The notes under the pieces: model-generated
Seen by the model: the letters and a program-made list of their open reading frames with translations, nothing else
The model's database searches: none
What the model was told of the DNA's origin: nothing
Translations under genes and position numbers: made by a program
Shown: positions 28,668 to 37,234 of the stretch, in pieces
How the letters are laid out: the number at the start of each line of letters is the position of its first letter
Position numbering within the stretch: position 1 is the first letter of the stretch
Assembly (NCBI GenBank): GCA_038521625.1
Contig: JBCBKP010000004.1
Coordinates: 1 to 64,000 of the forward strand
Reading direction: 5' to 3'
Origin: JBCBKP01 sp038521625
GTDB lineage: Bacteria; Planctomycetota; Phycisphaerae; Phycisphaerales; UBA1924
DNA length: 64,000 bases

Positions 28668-28861
28668 CCCACGACTTTGCGCTCCGCGCGCCGCCGATGC
28701 ACGGCCGGTGACCCAGAAGGCAACTGCTTGCAGAACGACGCCGCGATCGTTGCCTAGAGCGCTGGCGATCTAGGGCATCCCCTCGCTTCGATCGACTTCT
28801 CAACCTCATCCTCGGCGGCCGGTATCCCCTCTCGGGGATCACCACCAACGGGGAGCATTCC
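28631..28861. other. Spacer between the subtilase-like paralogues
   Basis: 231 nt. Beyond the repeat at its left end and a GGGGAG ribosome site at its right end I see no gene or clear hairpin. Confidence 0.5.
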
Positions 28862-30589
28862 ATGCACGCATCGATCGCAACGGGCCTCGCGCTGACGGCC
28901 GGCATCTCATTCGGTCAGGTCGACGTCGCGCCGGAGCGGACCGACAACCGACCGGTGAACATCCGGGGCTACGCCCCGTCGTACGGGCCCGATCTCAGGG
29001 GACCGTTTCCGCGGCGGTCCGTGAGAACCGGCGCGATCGTGTCGCAGGGCGACTTCGACGCGAGCACGGCTCCGGGTTCGGTCAACGCCGCCGCCGCCCG
29101 CGCGAGTTTCGGCGTCGACGGGAGCGGGATCAGGATCGGCATCGTCGCGGACTCGTTCGATGCCCTCGGCGGCGCGTCCGCGGGAGCGTCGTCCGGCGAT
29201 CTGCCGCCGGCGGTGACGGTGCTGCGCGATGCGGGCGGCAGCGATCGCGGTCGGGCGATGGCCGAGATCATCCACGACATCGCGCCGGGCGCGGAGCTGT
29301 TCTTCGCGTCGAGCTCGGGCAGATTCACGCCCGAGTTCGCGGATCGGGACCGCGCGATCGCGATCTCCGAGCTGTTCGACGCCGGCGTCGACATCATCGT
29401 CGATGACGGGCCAGCTGCGAATGCCCCGTTCTTCCGGTCGGGAAGCTCGGCCACGCGCGCCGCCGAGGCCGTCGAGGCCGGCATCGCGTACATCGCCGCG
29501 GCAGGCGACGCGGGCTCGGAGTCCTGGGAGGGCCCGCTGACTCTCTTCGAGCAGGCGCCCGGGCTTCTCCTGCACGATTTCAACACCGGCGCCAGCTTCC
29601 GCGACATCATCCTCCGTGTCGTCATCCCCAGGTTCACGACCGCGACCGTCATTGTGCAGTGGGACCAGCCGACGGGCGCCGAGGCCGACGATCCCAGGGG
29701 TCTGAGCGATCTGGACGCGTTCCTGTTCCGCGATCTCACCGGCGGCCAGGTGGATGCCAGCACCATGGACCAGCGGGGCCTCTTCGGCACCGCGGAGCCG
29801 CCGGTCGAGATCGTCACTTACGAGAACTTCGAAGATGCCCGAGAAGAATTCGCGCTCACGATCATGCACGCGGGCGGCAACACCGACCCGAAGACCCTCA
29901 AGGTCATCGTCGTGAACGGCTGGATCGACGACGACGCGGACACGAACAGCCCGACGATCTTCGGCCAGGCCGCGTCGGCGGACGTATTCACCGTCGGCGC
30001 GGCGCCGTTCTTCACCGACGCCGTCCGACCGAGCAGCTCGCGCGGCCCGGCGAGGCTCTTCCGAGACGTGGAGGGCAACCCGATCGACCTCGTCGTTCCC
30101 AAGCCGGACGCGGTCGCGACCGACGAGGTCAACAACACGTTCTTCGGCTCCGACTCCTCGGCCGACGAAGACCGCAGCCCGAACTTCGTCGGCAGCGCGG
30201 CCGCGGCGGCGCACGCTGCCGGAGTCGCGGCGCTCGGCCTCGAGCTCGCCGAGGCCAGGGGCTCGGGGCTCGAGCCGAGGTCTCTGTACGACCTCATGCG
30301 TCGAACGACCCGCCCGTCGAGCCCGAGCACGAGCTCGCCGTTCGCGTCCGGAACCGGGCTGCTCGACGCCTCGGTGCTCCTGCGCACGATCGACTCGGGG
30401 TCCTGCGGCTTCGCCGATCTGGTCGAGCCGTTCGGCGTCATCAGCCAGCTCGACGTCGCGGAGTTCGTCCGCCTGTTCTTCCTCGATGATCGGCTCGTCG
30501 CCGCCCTCGCCGAACCGATCGCGGTCGTCAGCCAGCTCGACGTCGCCGAGTTCGTCGATCTGTTCTTCGCCGGGTGCGCCGCGGACTAG
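28862..30589 (+). CDS. Subtilase-like pseudopeptidase with GC-type C-terminus
   Basis: 575 residues, paralogue of the preceding gene throughout (TSQGDF/VSQGDF, APGSVNAAAAR, RIGIVxDSF, GRAMAEIIHDIAPGAEL, ESWEGP). Asp97 is kept, but the His/Glu position is Arg129, the oxyanion Asn is Asp216, and the catalytic Ser is Ala446 (VGSAAAAAHAAG instead of SGTSAAAPHAAA). It should therefore be unable to cut peptide bonds and may act as a binding or decoy protein. The C-terminal dockerin-like unit is intact with both Cys (SCGFADLVEPFG ... FFAGCAAD). Signal peptide and GGGGAG ribosome site present, and the reading frame is open, so it is a maintained gene rather than debris. Confidence 0.82.
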   Translation: MHASIATGLALTAGISFGQVDVAPERTDNRPVNIRGYAPSYGPDLRGPFPRRSVRTGAIVSQGDFDASTAPGSVNAAAARASFGVDGSGIRIGIVADSFDALGGASAGASSGDLPPAVTVLRDAGGSDRGRAMAEIIHDIAPGAELFFASSSGRFTPEFADRDRAIAISELFDAGVDIIVDDGPAANAPFFRSGSSATRAAEAVEAGIAYIAAAGDAGSESWEGPLTLFEQAPGLLLHDFNTGASFRDIILRVVIPRFTTATVIVQWDQPTGAEADDPRGLSDLDAFLFRDLTGGQVDASTMDQRGLFGTAEPPVEIVTYENFEDAREEFALTIMHAGGNTDPKTLKVIVVNGWIDDDADTNSPTIFGQAASADVFTVGAAPFFTDAVRPSSSRGPARLFRDVEGNPIDLVVPKPDAVATDEVNNTFFGSDSSADEDRSPNFVGSAAAAAHAAGVAALGLELAEARGSGLEPRSLYDLMRRTTRPSSPSTSSPFASGTGLLDASVLLRTIDSGSCGFADLVEPFGVISQLDVAEFVRLFFLDDRLVAALAEPIAVVSQLDVAEFVDLFFAGCAAD

Positions 30590-30674
30590 GCCCGGCCTCG
30601 TGCGCTGCCCCGCGAACTAGGGCCCGGTCTCGCCGGACGCCGGGCAGAGCAGACCCGGTCTCGCCGCTGGCTGG

Positions 30675-30680
30675 TATCTT
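30675..30680 (+). promoter_or_regulatory. -10 element for leaderless oxidoreductase mRNA
   Basis: TATCTT, 6 nt, then ATG at 30687; no Shine-Dalgarno sequence. Confidence 0.55.
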
Positions 30681-30686
30681 GCGCGC

Positions 30687-31763
30687 ATGAACCGGACCAT
30701 CGCCGCCGTCCTTCTTCTCGTCTGCCTGCTCGCGACGCCATCGACAAACGCCGGGGAGCCCGCCGGGCCGCTCCGGATCGCGGTGGTCGGGCTCGTGCAC
30801 GGGCACGTCGAGGGCCTGCTCTGGAACGCCCGCGAACGCGATGACATCGAGATCGTCGGCGTCTACGAGCCGAACGAGGCGCTCTTCGATCGCCTCGCCG
30901 AGAAGTACGACGTCGACCCCGAGCTCCACCACACGGATCTCGCCGCGATGATCGAGCAGACCGCGCCCGAGGCCGCCAGCGTCATGACACCGATCGCCGA
31001 CCACCTCGCGGTCGCCGAGGTCTGCGCGATCCGCGGCGTCCACATGCTCATGGAGAAGCCGCTCGCCTACACCAGGCTCGACGCGCGCGCGATGCAGCGC
31101 CTCGCCGAACGCCACGGCGTGCACATCCTCACGAACTACGAAACCAGCTGGTACGCCTCGCTCCGAGAGGCCAAGCGTCTCGTCGAGACGGGTGAGTTCG
31201 CGCCGATCCGCAAGATGGTCTTCCGCCACGGGCACCGCGGCCCGAAGGAGATCGGCTGCTCCGAAGAGTTCCTCGCGTGGCTGACCGACCCCGACCTCAA
31301 CGGCGGCGGCGCCATCGTCGATTTCGGCTGCTACGGCGCCGTGCTCGCCACTTGGTTGATGGACGGCCAGGAACCCGCCGCCGTCAGCGCCTCGGCGGCG
31401 ACGCTCAAGCCCGAGACCTACCGCTGGGTCGACGACGACGCCACCATCGTGCTCACCTACCCCACCGCCACCGCCGTCATCCAGGCTTCGTGGGCCTGGA
31501 CGCACGACAACAAGGAGGCCGACCTCCACACCGAGTCCGGTTCGATCCACGCCGGCCGCTGGGGCGAGTTGAGCGTCCGTCGCCCCGACGGCGTCGTCAC
31601 CCAACGTCAGCCGTCGCCCATGCCGAACGACCTGCGCGACGAGTGGACCTACCTCCGGCGCGTCGTCCGAGGCGAGACCGGGGTCGACCCGCTCTCCTCA
31701 CTCGAGCTCAACGCGATCGTCGCGGGCATCCTCGAGGACGCGCGCCTGGCCGCGCGCCGCTAG
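30687..31763 (+). CDS. Exported Gfo/Idh/MocA-family oxidoreductase
   Basis: 358 residues. A signal peptide (TIAAVLLLVCLLATPSTNAG) precedes a Rossmann fold (RIAVVGLVHGHVEGLL) and the family EKP motif in HMLMEKPLAY; the C-terminal beta domain includes GGGAIVDFGCYGA and the DLHTESGSIHAGRWG region. Members oxidise sugars or related polyols with NAD(P); an exported copy with its own tightly bound cofactor is common in Planctomycetota. No sugar-use genes adjoin it. Predicted leaderless. Confidence 0.88.
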   Translation: MNRTIAAVLLLVCLLATPSTNAGEPAGPLRIAVVGLVHGHVEGLLWNARERDDIEIVGVYEPNEALFDRLAEKYDVDPELHHTDLAAMIEQTAPEAASVMTPIADHLAVAEVCAIRGVHMLMEKPLAYTRLDARAMQRLAERHGVHILTNYETSWYASLREAKRLVETGEFAPIRKMVFRHGHRGPKEIGCSEEFLAWLTDPDLNGGGAIVDFGCYGAVLATWLMDGQEPAAVSASAATLKPETYRWVDDDATIVLTYPTATAVIQASWAWTHDNKEADLHTESGSIHAGRWGELSVRRPDGVVTQRQPSPMPNDLRDEWTYLRRVVRGETGVDPLSSLELNAIVAGILEDARLAARR

Positions 31764-31786
31764 AACCGCTGGCGCCTGAGTCACGC

Positions 31787-32170
31787 TCAGGCGGCCGCGA
31801 GCCGAGCATCAGCTCCGGAGCGCGAATCCCGCCCGCCACGCGCGGCGATCTTGCCGGAATCGTGGTACGCGCCGGGCTTCCACCCGCCGCCGCACATCGC
31901 CGCAAACACGACGCGGGCCCGCTGGTCCCGCGGACCGCCGATCCAGAGCCCCCACGCGCCGTCCTCACGGACGTCGAGGACTCCGAAGGCCACGACATCC
32001 CCCGGCGACGAGCGACGCGCCGGAGCCCGCACCACGAACGCATGACGCGACGCGCTGCCGCCGAGCTCGTGAACGCGCTCGACAGAAACGTTCCGCCGCT
32101 TGATGCGTCTGCCGTGCGCGGCCCCGACGCCCCGCACGATCGCCCCCACTTCGGATTCTGAGATCAACAT
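31787..32170 (-). CDS. Hypothetical cytoplasmic protein
   Basis: 127 residues from ATG at 32170 with AGGAG about 9 nt upstream. Basic, with RIKRRNVSVERVHELGGSAS and a beta-rich core VVAFGVLDVREDGAWGLWIGG; no membrane segment or familiar motif. Convergent with the oxidoreductase gene and 91 nt downstream of the next minus-strand gene. Confidence 0.55.
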   Translation of the reverse strand: MLISESEVGAIVRGVGAAHGRRIKRRNVSVERVHELGGSASRHAFVVRAPARRSSPGDVVAFGVLDVREDGAWGLWIGGPRDQRARVVFAAMCGGGWKPGAYHDSGKIAARGGRDSRSGADARLAAA

Positions 32171-32261
32171 GCCCGATGCTCCTGCCGGGGCCCCCTCGCC
32201 CCGGGTCATCGGCCGAGGTCCGCCGAGGTCAGGCGCGCTGCGGCGCGATCCCGGGCAGTCG

Positions 32262-32822
32262 CTATTCGCCGTCGCTCGCGACGTCGCCGCCGTTCCGACC
32301 GCGGCGCCAGCGGAGCAGACCGAGAACCCCCGCCGACAACCAGAGGAGGAGCGCCAGCGGCATCGCCGGCACAAAAGCGCCGAACTTGATCGACGTCCCC
32401 AGGCCCGCGAGCCCGGGATCGATCTGGCCCGACGCCTCGAACGCGGCCAGCATCGACAGGATCCCGGCGTTCTCGATGCCCTCGCCCACGAGGACCGCGA
32501 CGGGAAGGGCGCCCAAGACCCAAATCAGGCCCGACCGACGCCAGACAAGCCGCGCCGGCACCAGCAACAGCACGAGCAGGGCTCCGGCATTCGCGAGCGC
32601 GAACGGCGCATCCCACAGCTGCGCTGAGCGGTACCGCGCTCGACCCTCGCCGCCCAGGCCGCCCAGCAGTTCCGCCGCCGCCTCGCCCGATTCCGGGGCT
32701 GCCACCTCGAACGGCTGCGCGGGCTCAAACGACTCGGCCACGCCCGCCCACGGCCCGAGCGTCATGACGGCGACCGCGACGAGCACGCACGGGATGAGCG
32801 CCAAGAGCCAGCGGACTCGCAT
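32262..32822 (-). CDS. Hypothetical four-helix membrane protein
   Basis: 186 residues from ATG at 32822. Helices at about 4-24 (WLLALIPCVLVAVAVMTLG), 85-105, 112-132 and 155-180, with an extracytoplasmic acidic loop (ESFEPAQPFEVAAPESGEAA) after the first. An upstream in-frame start at 32903 would run into the HxlR operator and is less likely. It diverges from the HxlR gene, so shared regulation is possible. Family not recognised. Confidence 0.6.
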   Translation of the reverse strand: MRVRWLLALIPCVLVAVAVMTLGPWAGVAESFEPAQPFEVAAPESGEAAAELLGGLGGEGRARYRSAQLWDAPFALANAGALLVLLLVPARLVWRRSGLIWVLGALPVAVLVGEGIENAGILSMLAAFEASGQIDPGLAGLGTSIKFGAFVPAMPLALLLWLSAGVLGLLRWRRGRNGGDVASDGE

Positions 32823-32892
32823 CGCGGCAGCTAACGACCCGCCGAGACGTCCCGGCCCGGCGGGGACGACGACCCAGCTGCGAGATTTGCTT

Positions 32893-32912
32893 GCATTTTG
32901 CAATTAAAATGC
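32893..32912. promoter_or_regulatory. Palindromic operator overlapping the HxlR promoter
   Basis: GCATTTT-GCAATT-AAAATGC, a perfect 7-bp inverted repeat in an AT-rich patch; its right arm overlaps TAAAAT (32905-32910), a good -10 box 14 nt before the HxlR GTG. Autorepression is likely. Confidence 0.65.
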
Positions 32913-32924
32913 CACCCTCTCGTC

Positions 32925-33353
32925 GTGACCCCAGCGGACGACCAGACCGAACGCCGCTCCTGCTGCCCCGTCGCCTGCACCCTCGATCTCATCGGGGACC
33001 GTTGGACGCTGCTCGTGATCCGCGATCTCTTCCGCGGCGTCGACCGGTTCTCGGGCTTCCACCGCGCGCCCGAGCGCATCGCCACCAACATCCTCGCCGA
33101 CCGGCTGGACGCGCTGGTCGCCCACGGCCTCGCCGAGCGGTTCGTGCCGGAGGGGCGCAAGCAGGCCCGCTACCGGCTCACGCCGGCGGGTCGCTCGCTC
33201 GAGCCGGTCCTTCGGGCCGTCGCCGACTGGGGGCTCGAGCACCTGCCCGGAACCGAAGCCCGCCTCGCCCCGCCGGGCGGCTGGTCACGCCCATCAGACC
33301 GGAGCCGCGACCGATGCAAGCCGTCTACGACGCCCACCCGCTCACGCTCGTGA
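32925..33353 (+). CDS. HxlR-family transcriptional regulator
   Basis: 142 residues from GTG at 32925. The HxlR winged helix reads CPVACTLDLIGDRWTLLVIRDLF, FHRAPERIATNILADRL and LVAHGLAERF, with the usual N-terminal Cys (CC-V-C cluster) that can sense thiol stress. The start was chosen because TAAAAT lies just upstream and the palindrome would otherwise be coding. Its 3' end overlaps the following membrane-protein gene by 40 nt, which indicates cotranscription. Confidence 0.88.
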   Translation: MTPADDQTERRSCCPVACTLDLIGDRWTLLVIRDLFRGVDRFSGFHRAPERIATNILADRLDALVAHGLAERFVPEGRKQARYRLTPAGRSLEPVLRAVADWGLEHLPGTEARLAPPGGWSRPSDRSRDRCKPSTTPTRSRS

Positions 33354-34033
33354 TCATCGCCGCGGCGATGCTCGTCACCCCGTTCTATCTGCTCGCGACC
33401 TACGTCTTCAGCGGCGCCGACGCGAGAAAGGGGGCGCTGCTCGGAGCGCTGTGGCTCGTGTTCGGCGCCGGCATGACCGCGGTCTGCCTGTTCGGGGTCC
33501 CGGGCCGGCTGGGCATGGCGGGCAACCTGATCGTGCCGGTCGCCTGGTTCGCGCCGAGCCTGCTGCTGGTGATCTTCCGGCGCTGGGCGCTCGCCGAGCC
33601 GCTGAGCCAGCGCTGGCTGATCGGGCTGCAGCTCTGGCGTGCGATCGGGGCCGTGTTCCTGATCGAGATGGCGCGAGGCCACGTGCCGGCGGTCTTCGCC
33701 TGGCCGGCGGGCCTTGGCGACGTGCTCGCGTCGGTCGTCGCGCTCGGTGTGCTCCTCGCGTTCGGGCCGGACCGCCCGATCGCTCGCGGCGCGGTCCTGC
33801 TCGTCGCGATCGTCGGGATCGCCGACTTCCTCTCGGCGTTCTTCTTCGGTTTCACCTCGAGCGAGGGGCCGCAGAACCTCTTCCCGCAGGAAACCCCGGG
33901 CCGGCTGATCGAGTTTCCGACGGGCATGATCCCAATGTTCCTCGTGCCGTACGCGATCTTCTTCCACACGCTCTCGCTGCTGAGCCTGCGCGGCGCGCGC
34001 GAGCCCCGGCCGGAGCGCGCCGATTCCGCGTAG
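33314..34033 (+). CDS. Seven- to eight-helix membrane protein of unknown function
   Basis: 239 residues with helices spread over the whole length (for example LTLVIIAAAMLVTPFYLLAT, LVFGAGMTAVCLFG, NLIVPVAWFAPSLLLVIF, VVALGVLLAFG, ADFLSAFFFGFTS). It begins inside the HxlR gene in another frame with a GGAG site, so it is probably coregulated with it. I do not recognise the family; a thiol- or solvent-stress membrane protein would suit the regulator but is speculation. Confidence 0.7.
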   Translation: MQAVYDAHPLTLVIIAAAMLVTPFYLLATYVFSGADARKGALLGALWLVFGAGMTAVCLFGVPGRLGMAGNLIVPVAWFAPSLLLVIFRRWALAEPLSQRWLIGLQLWRAIGAVFLIEMARGHVPAVFAWPAGLGDVLASVVALGVLLAFGPDRPIARGAVLLVAIVGIADFLSAFFFGFTSSEGPQNLFPQETPGRLIEFPTGMIPMFLVPYAIFFHTLSLLSLRGAREPRPERADSA

Positions 34034-34096
34034 GCTCGCGGCTGTCGCGGGCACGGCCGCGGCCGCGGCGTGCGCCCGGATGGAGGGACCAGAAAC

Positions 34097-35722
34097 TTGC
34101 TCGGTGTATCACGGAAGATCCTGGCCGCCCTGCTCTCGCTGGCACCGATCTCGCATGCCGCAGGATCGGATGACCCGCGCCCGAACGTCGTGCTCATCGT
34201 CTGCGATGATCTCAACGACTGGATCGAGCCGCTGGGGGGTCACCCCCAGGCGCGGACGCCGGCGCTCGCCGCGTTCGCGCGCACCGCCGTGAACTTCAGC
34301 AACGCCCACTCCAACAACCCGGTCTGCGCCCCCTCGCGGGCCAGCATGCTGACCGGGATCTACCCGCACACCTCGGGCAACCTCTTCTGGTCCGAGTGGC
34401 ACAAGAACCCGGTCCTCGCCGGCTCGAAGACCGTCATGGCCCACTTCCGCGACAACGGGTACCGCGTCGTCGGGTCGGGCAAGCTCATGCACCACTTCAG
34501 ACGCGGTGAGTGGGACGAGTTCCCCAACCGCGCCGACTACGGCCCGATCGCCTGGGACGGCGAGCAGCGCGTCGGCCACCCGAGCGTCGCCGAGCCGTTC
34601 CGCTCGATCGGCCCGATCGACGGCTCCTTCGGTTCGCTCGACGACGTGCCGTTTGGCGGAGAGAACGGCGCCGGCTGGATCTACGGCGGCTGGGGCGAGA
34701 CGCGCCCGTTCCGCTACGACGGCCCCGAGAGCCGCTCGCTCACGCCGGACGAGAAGGCCGCGCGCTGGGCCGCACGCCGGCTCGAGCGGTTCGCCGAGCA
34801 GGACGGCGGCCCGTTCTTCCTCGCGGTCGGTTTCATCCGCCCGCACACGCCGATGTACGCGCCGAAAGAGTTCTTCGATCTCTTCCCGCTCGACAAGGTG
34901 CGGACCACCGAGCGCCTGCCTGGCGACATCGAGGACACGCGCTATCAACGGCACTTCAAACCGGATCAGAAGGGCCTGCGCTACTTCCGGGCGATCGCCG
35001 AGTCGTACGGCTCCGAGGAAGCCGGGCTCCGCGGGTTCACCCGGGCGTACCTGGCCTGCGTGTCGTTCGTCGATGCGCAGATCGGAGTCGTGCTCGAGGC
35101 GCTCGAGCGTGCCGGCCTCGAAGAGAACACGATCGTCGTGATCACCAGCGACCACGGGTTCGGTATGGGCGAGAAGTCGTACCTCTTCAAGAACGCGCCG
35201 TGGGAGGAGAGCACGCGCGTCCCGCTGCTGATCCGGGTGCCCGGCGTCTCGCAGCAAGGGGCCGAGGCATCGGTCCCCGTCGGTCTGATCGACATCTACC
35301 CGACGCTCGCCGACCTCTGCGCCCTCGACGGCGACACGCGCAAGAACGAAGCCGGCCGTCCCCTCGACGGGCGCTCGCTCCGCCCGCTGCTCGAGGATCC
35401 GGCCGCGGGACGCTGGGACGGCCCGCCGGCGGCGCTCACGATGCTCCACGCGGGCGAGGCCGCGACGCGGGCGCTCTCGGCGGAGGACGAGAACAGAGCC
35501 GCCCGCCAGCACTGGTCGATCCGGACGGAGCGGTATCGGTACGTCCGCTACAACTCGGGAGCGATCGAGCTCTACGACCACGCGGACGACCCCAACGAGT
35601 GGCACAACCTCGCGGGGGAGCCCGCGCACGCCCCCGCCGTCGCGCGGCTCGATGCACTGCTGAGAGAGATGATCCGCCCCATCGAGCTCGCCCCGATCGG
35701 CGGACCGCGGCCGCGTGAATGA
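34097..35722 (+). CDS. Exported sulfatase (formylglycine type)
   Basis: 541 residues. Signal peptide (ILAALLSLAPISHAAG), then NVVLIVCDDLNDW with the metal-binding Asp pair, and the Cys-type sulfatase motif CAPSRASMLTG, whose Cys77 is converted to formylglycine. The second metal site is ITSDHGFGMGEKS, and the RTERYRYVRY end motif is typical. Its close match to iduronate-2-sulfatase-like planctomycete enzymes (DDLNDW, HPQARTPALAAFA) suggests a sulfated polysaccharide substrate. TTG at 34097 has GGAGGG exactly 9 nt upstream; a GTG at 34070 is the alternative. No anaerobic maturase gene is adjacent. Confidence 0.93.
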   Translation: MLGVSRKILAALLSLAPISHAAGSDDPRPNVVLIVCDDLNDWIEPLGGHPQARTPALAAFARTAVNFSNAHSNNPVCAPSRASMLTGIYPHTSGNLFWSEWHKNPVLAGSKTVMAHFRDNGYRVVGSGKLMHHFRRGEWDEFPNRADYGPIAWDGEQRVGHPSVAEPFRSIGPIDGSFGSLDDVPFGGENGAGWIYGGWGETRPFRYDGPESRSLTPDEKAARWAARRLERFAEQDGGPFFLAVGFIRPHTPMYAPKEFFDLFPLDKVRTTERLPGDIEDTRYQRHFKPDQKGLRYFRAIAESYGSEEAGLRGFTRAYLACVSFVDAQIGVVLEALERAGLEENTIVVITSDHGFGMGEKSYLFKNAPWEESTRVPLLIRVPGVSQQGAEASVPVGLIDIYPTLADLCALDGDTRKNEAGRPLDGRSLRPLLEDPAAGRWDGPPAALTMLHAGEAATRALSAEDENRAARQHWSIRTERYRYVRYNSGAIELYDHADDPNEWHNLAGEPAHAPAVARLDALLREMIRPIELAPIGGPRPRE

Positions 35723-35930
35723 CGACACGTGCGGCGGCCGCGGGATTCGAGCAGTCTGATGGCTCAAGACCCAGACCCTCAAGATGTCTCACGCCGAGAG
35801 CCTCGCTCATTTGGCGGTGTGATCTCGCGGAATTCATCGGTAGATTGTCGGGATCGGGCCACCGCCCGCGGCTGAGGTCGCGGGGGCAGTGCGCCCCGAC
35901 CAGACCAACGCCCGAACACGAGGAGAGACC
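35723..35930. other. Spacer with a candidate promoter
   Basis: 208 nt. TAGATT (35841-35846) could be a -10 box for the next gene; GAGGAGAG precedes its ATG. No hairpin with a T-run was found after the sulfatase. Confidence 0.4.
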
Positions 35931-36947
35931 ATGATCGATCTCAAGACCATCCTGTGCCCGCTGACCGTGGCGGCGAGTCTCTCCGCGGCCCAGCCGTCGC
36001 TGACGCCGCCCGCCGGACCCGTCTCGGTCTCGGGACGCGACGGGACCCGCATCGAGCTCAGCCAGGCGACGGCCCCCGGCGACGCAGACTCGGTCTTCCG
36101 GATCTCAACGCCGGGCAGCTACGTCCTGACCCGGAATCTCGTCGTGCCTTCGGGCATGACCGGCATCGAGATCGCCACCGGCGGCGTCTCGATCGACCTC
36201 AACGGCTTCGAGATCAGCGGTGCGGGCGCGATCGGCGGGAGCCCGCACGGCATCGCCGTGCCGCTGTTCCCGCAGGCTCCCGGGCCGGTCTCGCTCATCA
36301 ACGTCTCCATCGAGAACGGCTCGATCCGCGGGTTCTTTACCGGCATCGATCTCGACGAGAGCGGCAACGCCGCCCAGCTCCGGACGACGACCCGACAGGT
36401 CAGGATCGAACGCGTTGAGGTCTCGGACGTCATCCGCGGCATCGACGTCAATCAGGACGCGATCATCCGCGCGTGCCAGATCGACGCGACCGCTCTCGGC
36501 ATCGGCATCGCGGGTGGTGTCGTTTCCGAGTGCAGCGTGCGCGTGGCAGGTGTGGGTGCGTCGGGCGTCGCCGCCGACAACGCTGTCCTCACGAACGTCC
36601 GCGTGTTCCTTGCGGAGGGCACCTCCTCCGCGGTCGGGTTCGGCGCGAACAACGCGACGATCACCAACTGCCACGTCCAGTTCGAGAACGCGCCCCCTCC
36701 GGTCACGGCGTTCAGCGTCGCCGATTCGCACCTGCGCGGCTGCACCGCGATCGCGGGCAGCACCCAGGGCCAGGGCTTCTCCGTCGTCGGCAGCGGCGCT
36801 CACATCGAGAGCTGCACCGCGATCGGCTTCGGCACGGCGTTCGACGTGACCGGCCAGAACTCGCTCGTCCGCGGGTGCGCCGCGATCGGGAGCGCCACGC
36901 CGGCGATCCTCGGTGCCGGCGTCGTGGCGATCGACAACACGTTCTGA
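35931..36947 (+). CDS. Secreted right-handed beta-helix protein
   Basis: 338 residues: signal peptide, then about ten coils of beta-helix pattern (GISIDLNGFEISGAG-like start GVSIDLNGFEISG, SIENGSIRGFFTGIDL, IIRACQIDATALGIGI, ITNCHVQFENA, IESCTAIGFGTAF). The opening ISTPGSYVLTRNL resembles pectate-lyase-like repeats found in planctomycete surface proteins. No catalytic cluster can be assigned; it may bind or cut polysaccharide. It lacks the dockerin-like C-terminus of other exported proteins here. Confidence 0.75.
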   Translation: MIDLKTILCPLTVAASLSAAQPSLTPPAGPVSVSGRDGTRIELSQATAPGDADSVFRISTPGSYVLTRNLVVPSGMTGIEIATGGVSIDLNGFEISGAGAIGGSPHGIAVPLFPQAPGPVSLINVSIENGSIRGFFTGIDLDESGNAAQLRTTTRQVRIERVEVSDVIRGIDVNQDAIIRACQIDATALGIGIAGGVVSECSVRVAGVGASGVAADNAVLTNVRVFLAEGTSSAVGFGANNATITNCHVQFENAPPPVTAFSVADSHLRGCTAIAGSTQGQGFSVVGSGAHIESCTAIGFGTAFDVTGQNSLVRGCAAIGSATPAILGAGVVAIDNTF

Positions 36948-37234
36948 GATCCGCTCTCGTTGGCGGGGCCGGGATCGGATCGCCGCACGAGCTTCGGTCG
37001 AGAGCCGCGGAATCGGGGCGACAGAACTCCGGTTGAACTCTTTGTCAAGCAGATACGCCTCTGGAGCCTCGAATCAGAAGTTGTGGTTTCGCAGACGTTC
37101 TTGCGGCTTCAATACGCGGGTCCAATACGCTGATCGACTGACGCGCAGCACTCACGATGCGGTTGAATCTCTCGACTTGAGATCAACGAATCGCTGCGCA
37201 TTGTCTGCTGCACCAATGAACTGAGGAGCCTCGG
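36948..37234. other. Spacer where base composition drops
   Basis: 287 nt. Up to about 37020 the DNA is GC-rich like its neighbours; beyond it is clearly more A/T-rich. GGAATCGGGGCGACAG (37009-37024) nearly repeats the tRNA-Pro 3' end (38776-38791). No gene is apparent. Confidence 0.5.
37009..37024 (+). other. Candidate left attachment-like repeat
   Basis: GGAATCGGGGCGACAG matches the tRNA-Pro 3' terminus region GGAATCGGGGTGAGAG (38776-38791) at 14 of 16 positions and marks where lower-GC DNA begins. Confidence 0.35.

Noticed and set aside
32822..32903. Upstream start for the four-helix membrane protein at 32903
   Set aside because: It would place coding sequence across the AT-rich HxlR operator; the ATG at 32822 directly precedes the first hydrophobic helix.
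35719..35934. 71-residue frame between sulfatase and beta-helix gene
   Set aside because: No ribosome site, no motif, and it overlaps the start of the next gene; treated as spacer.
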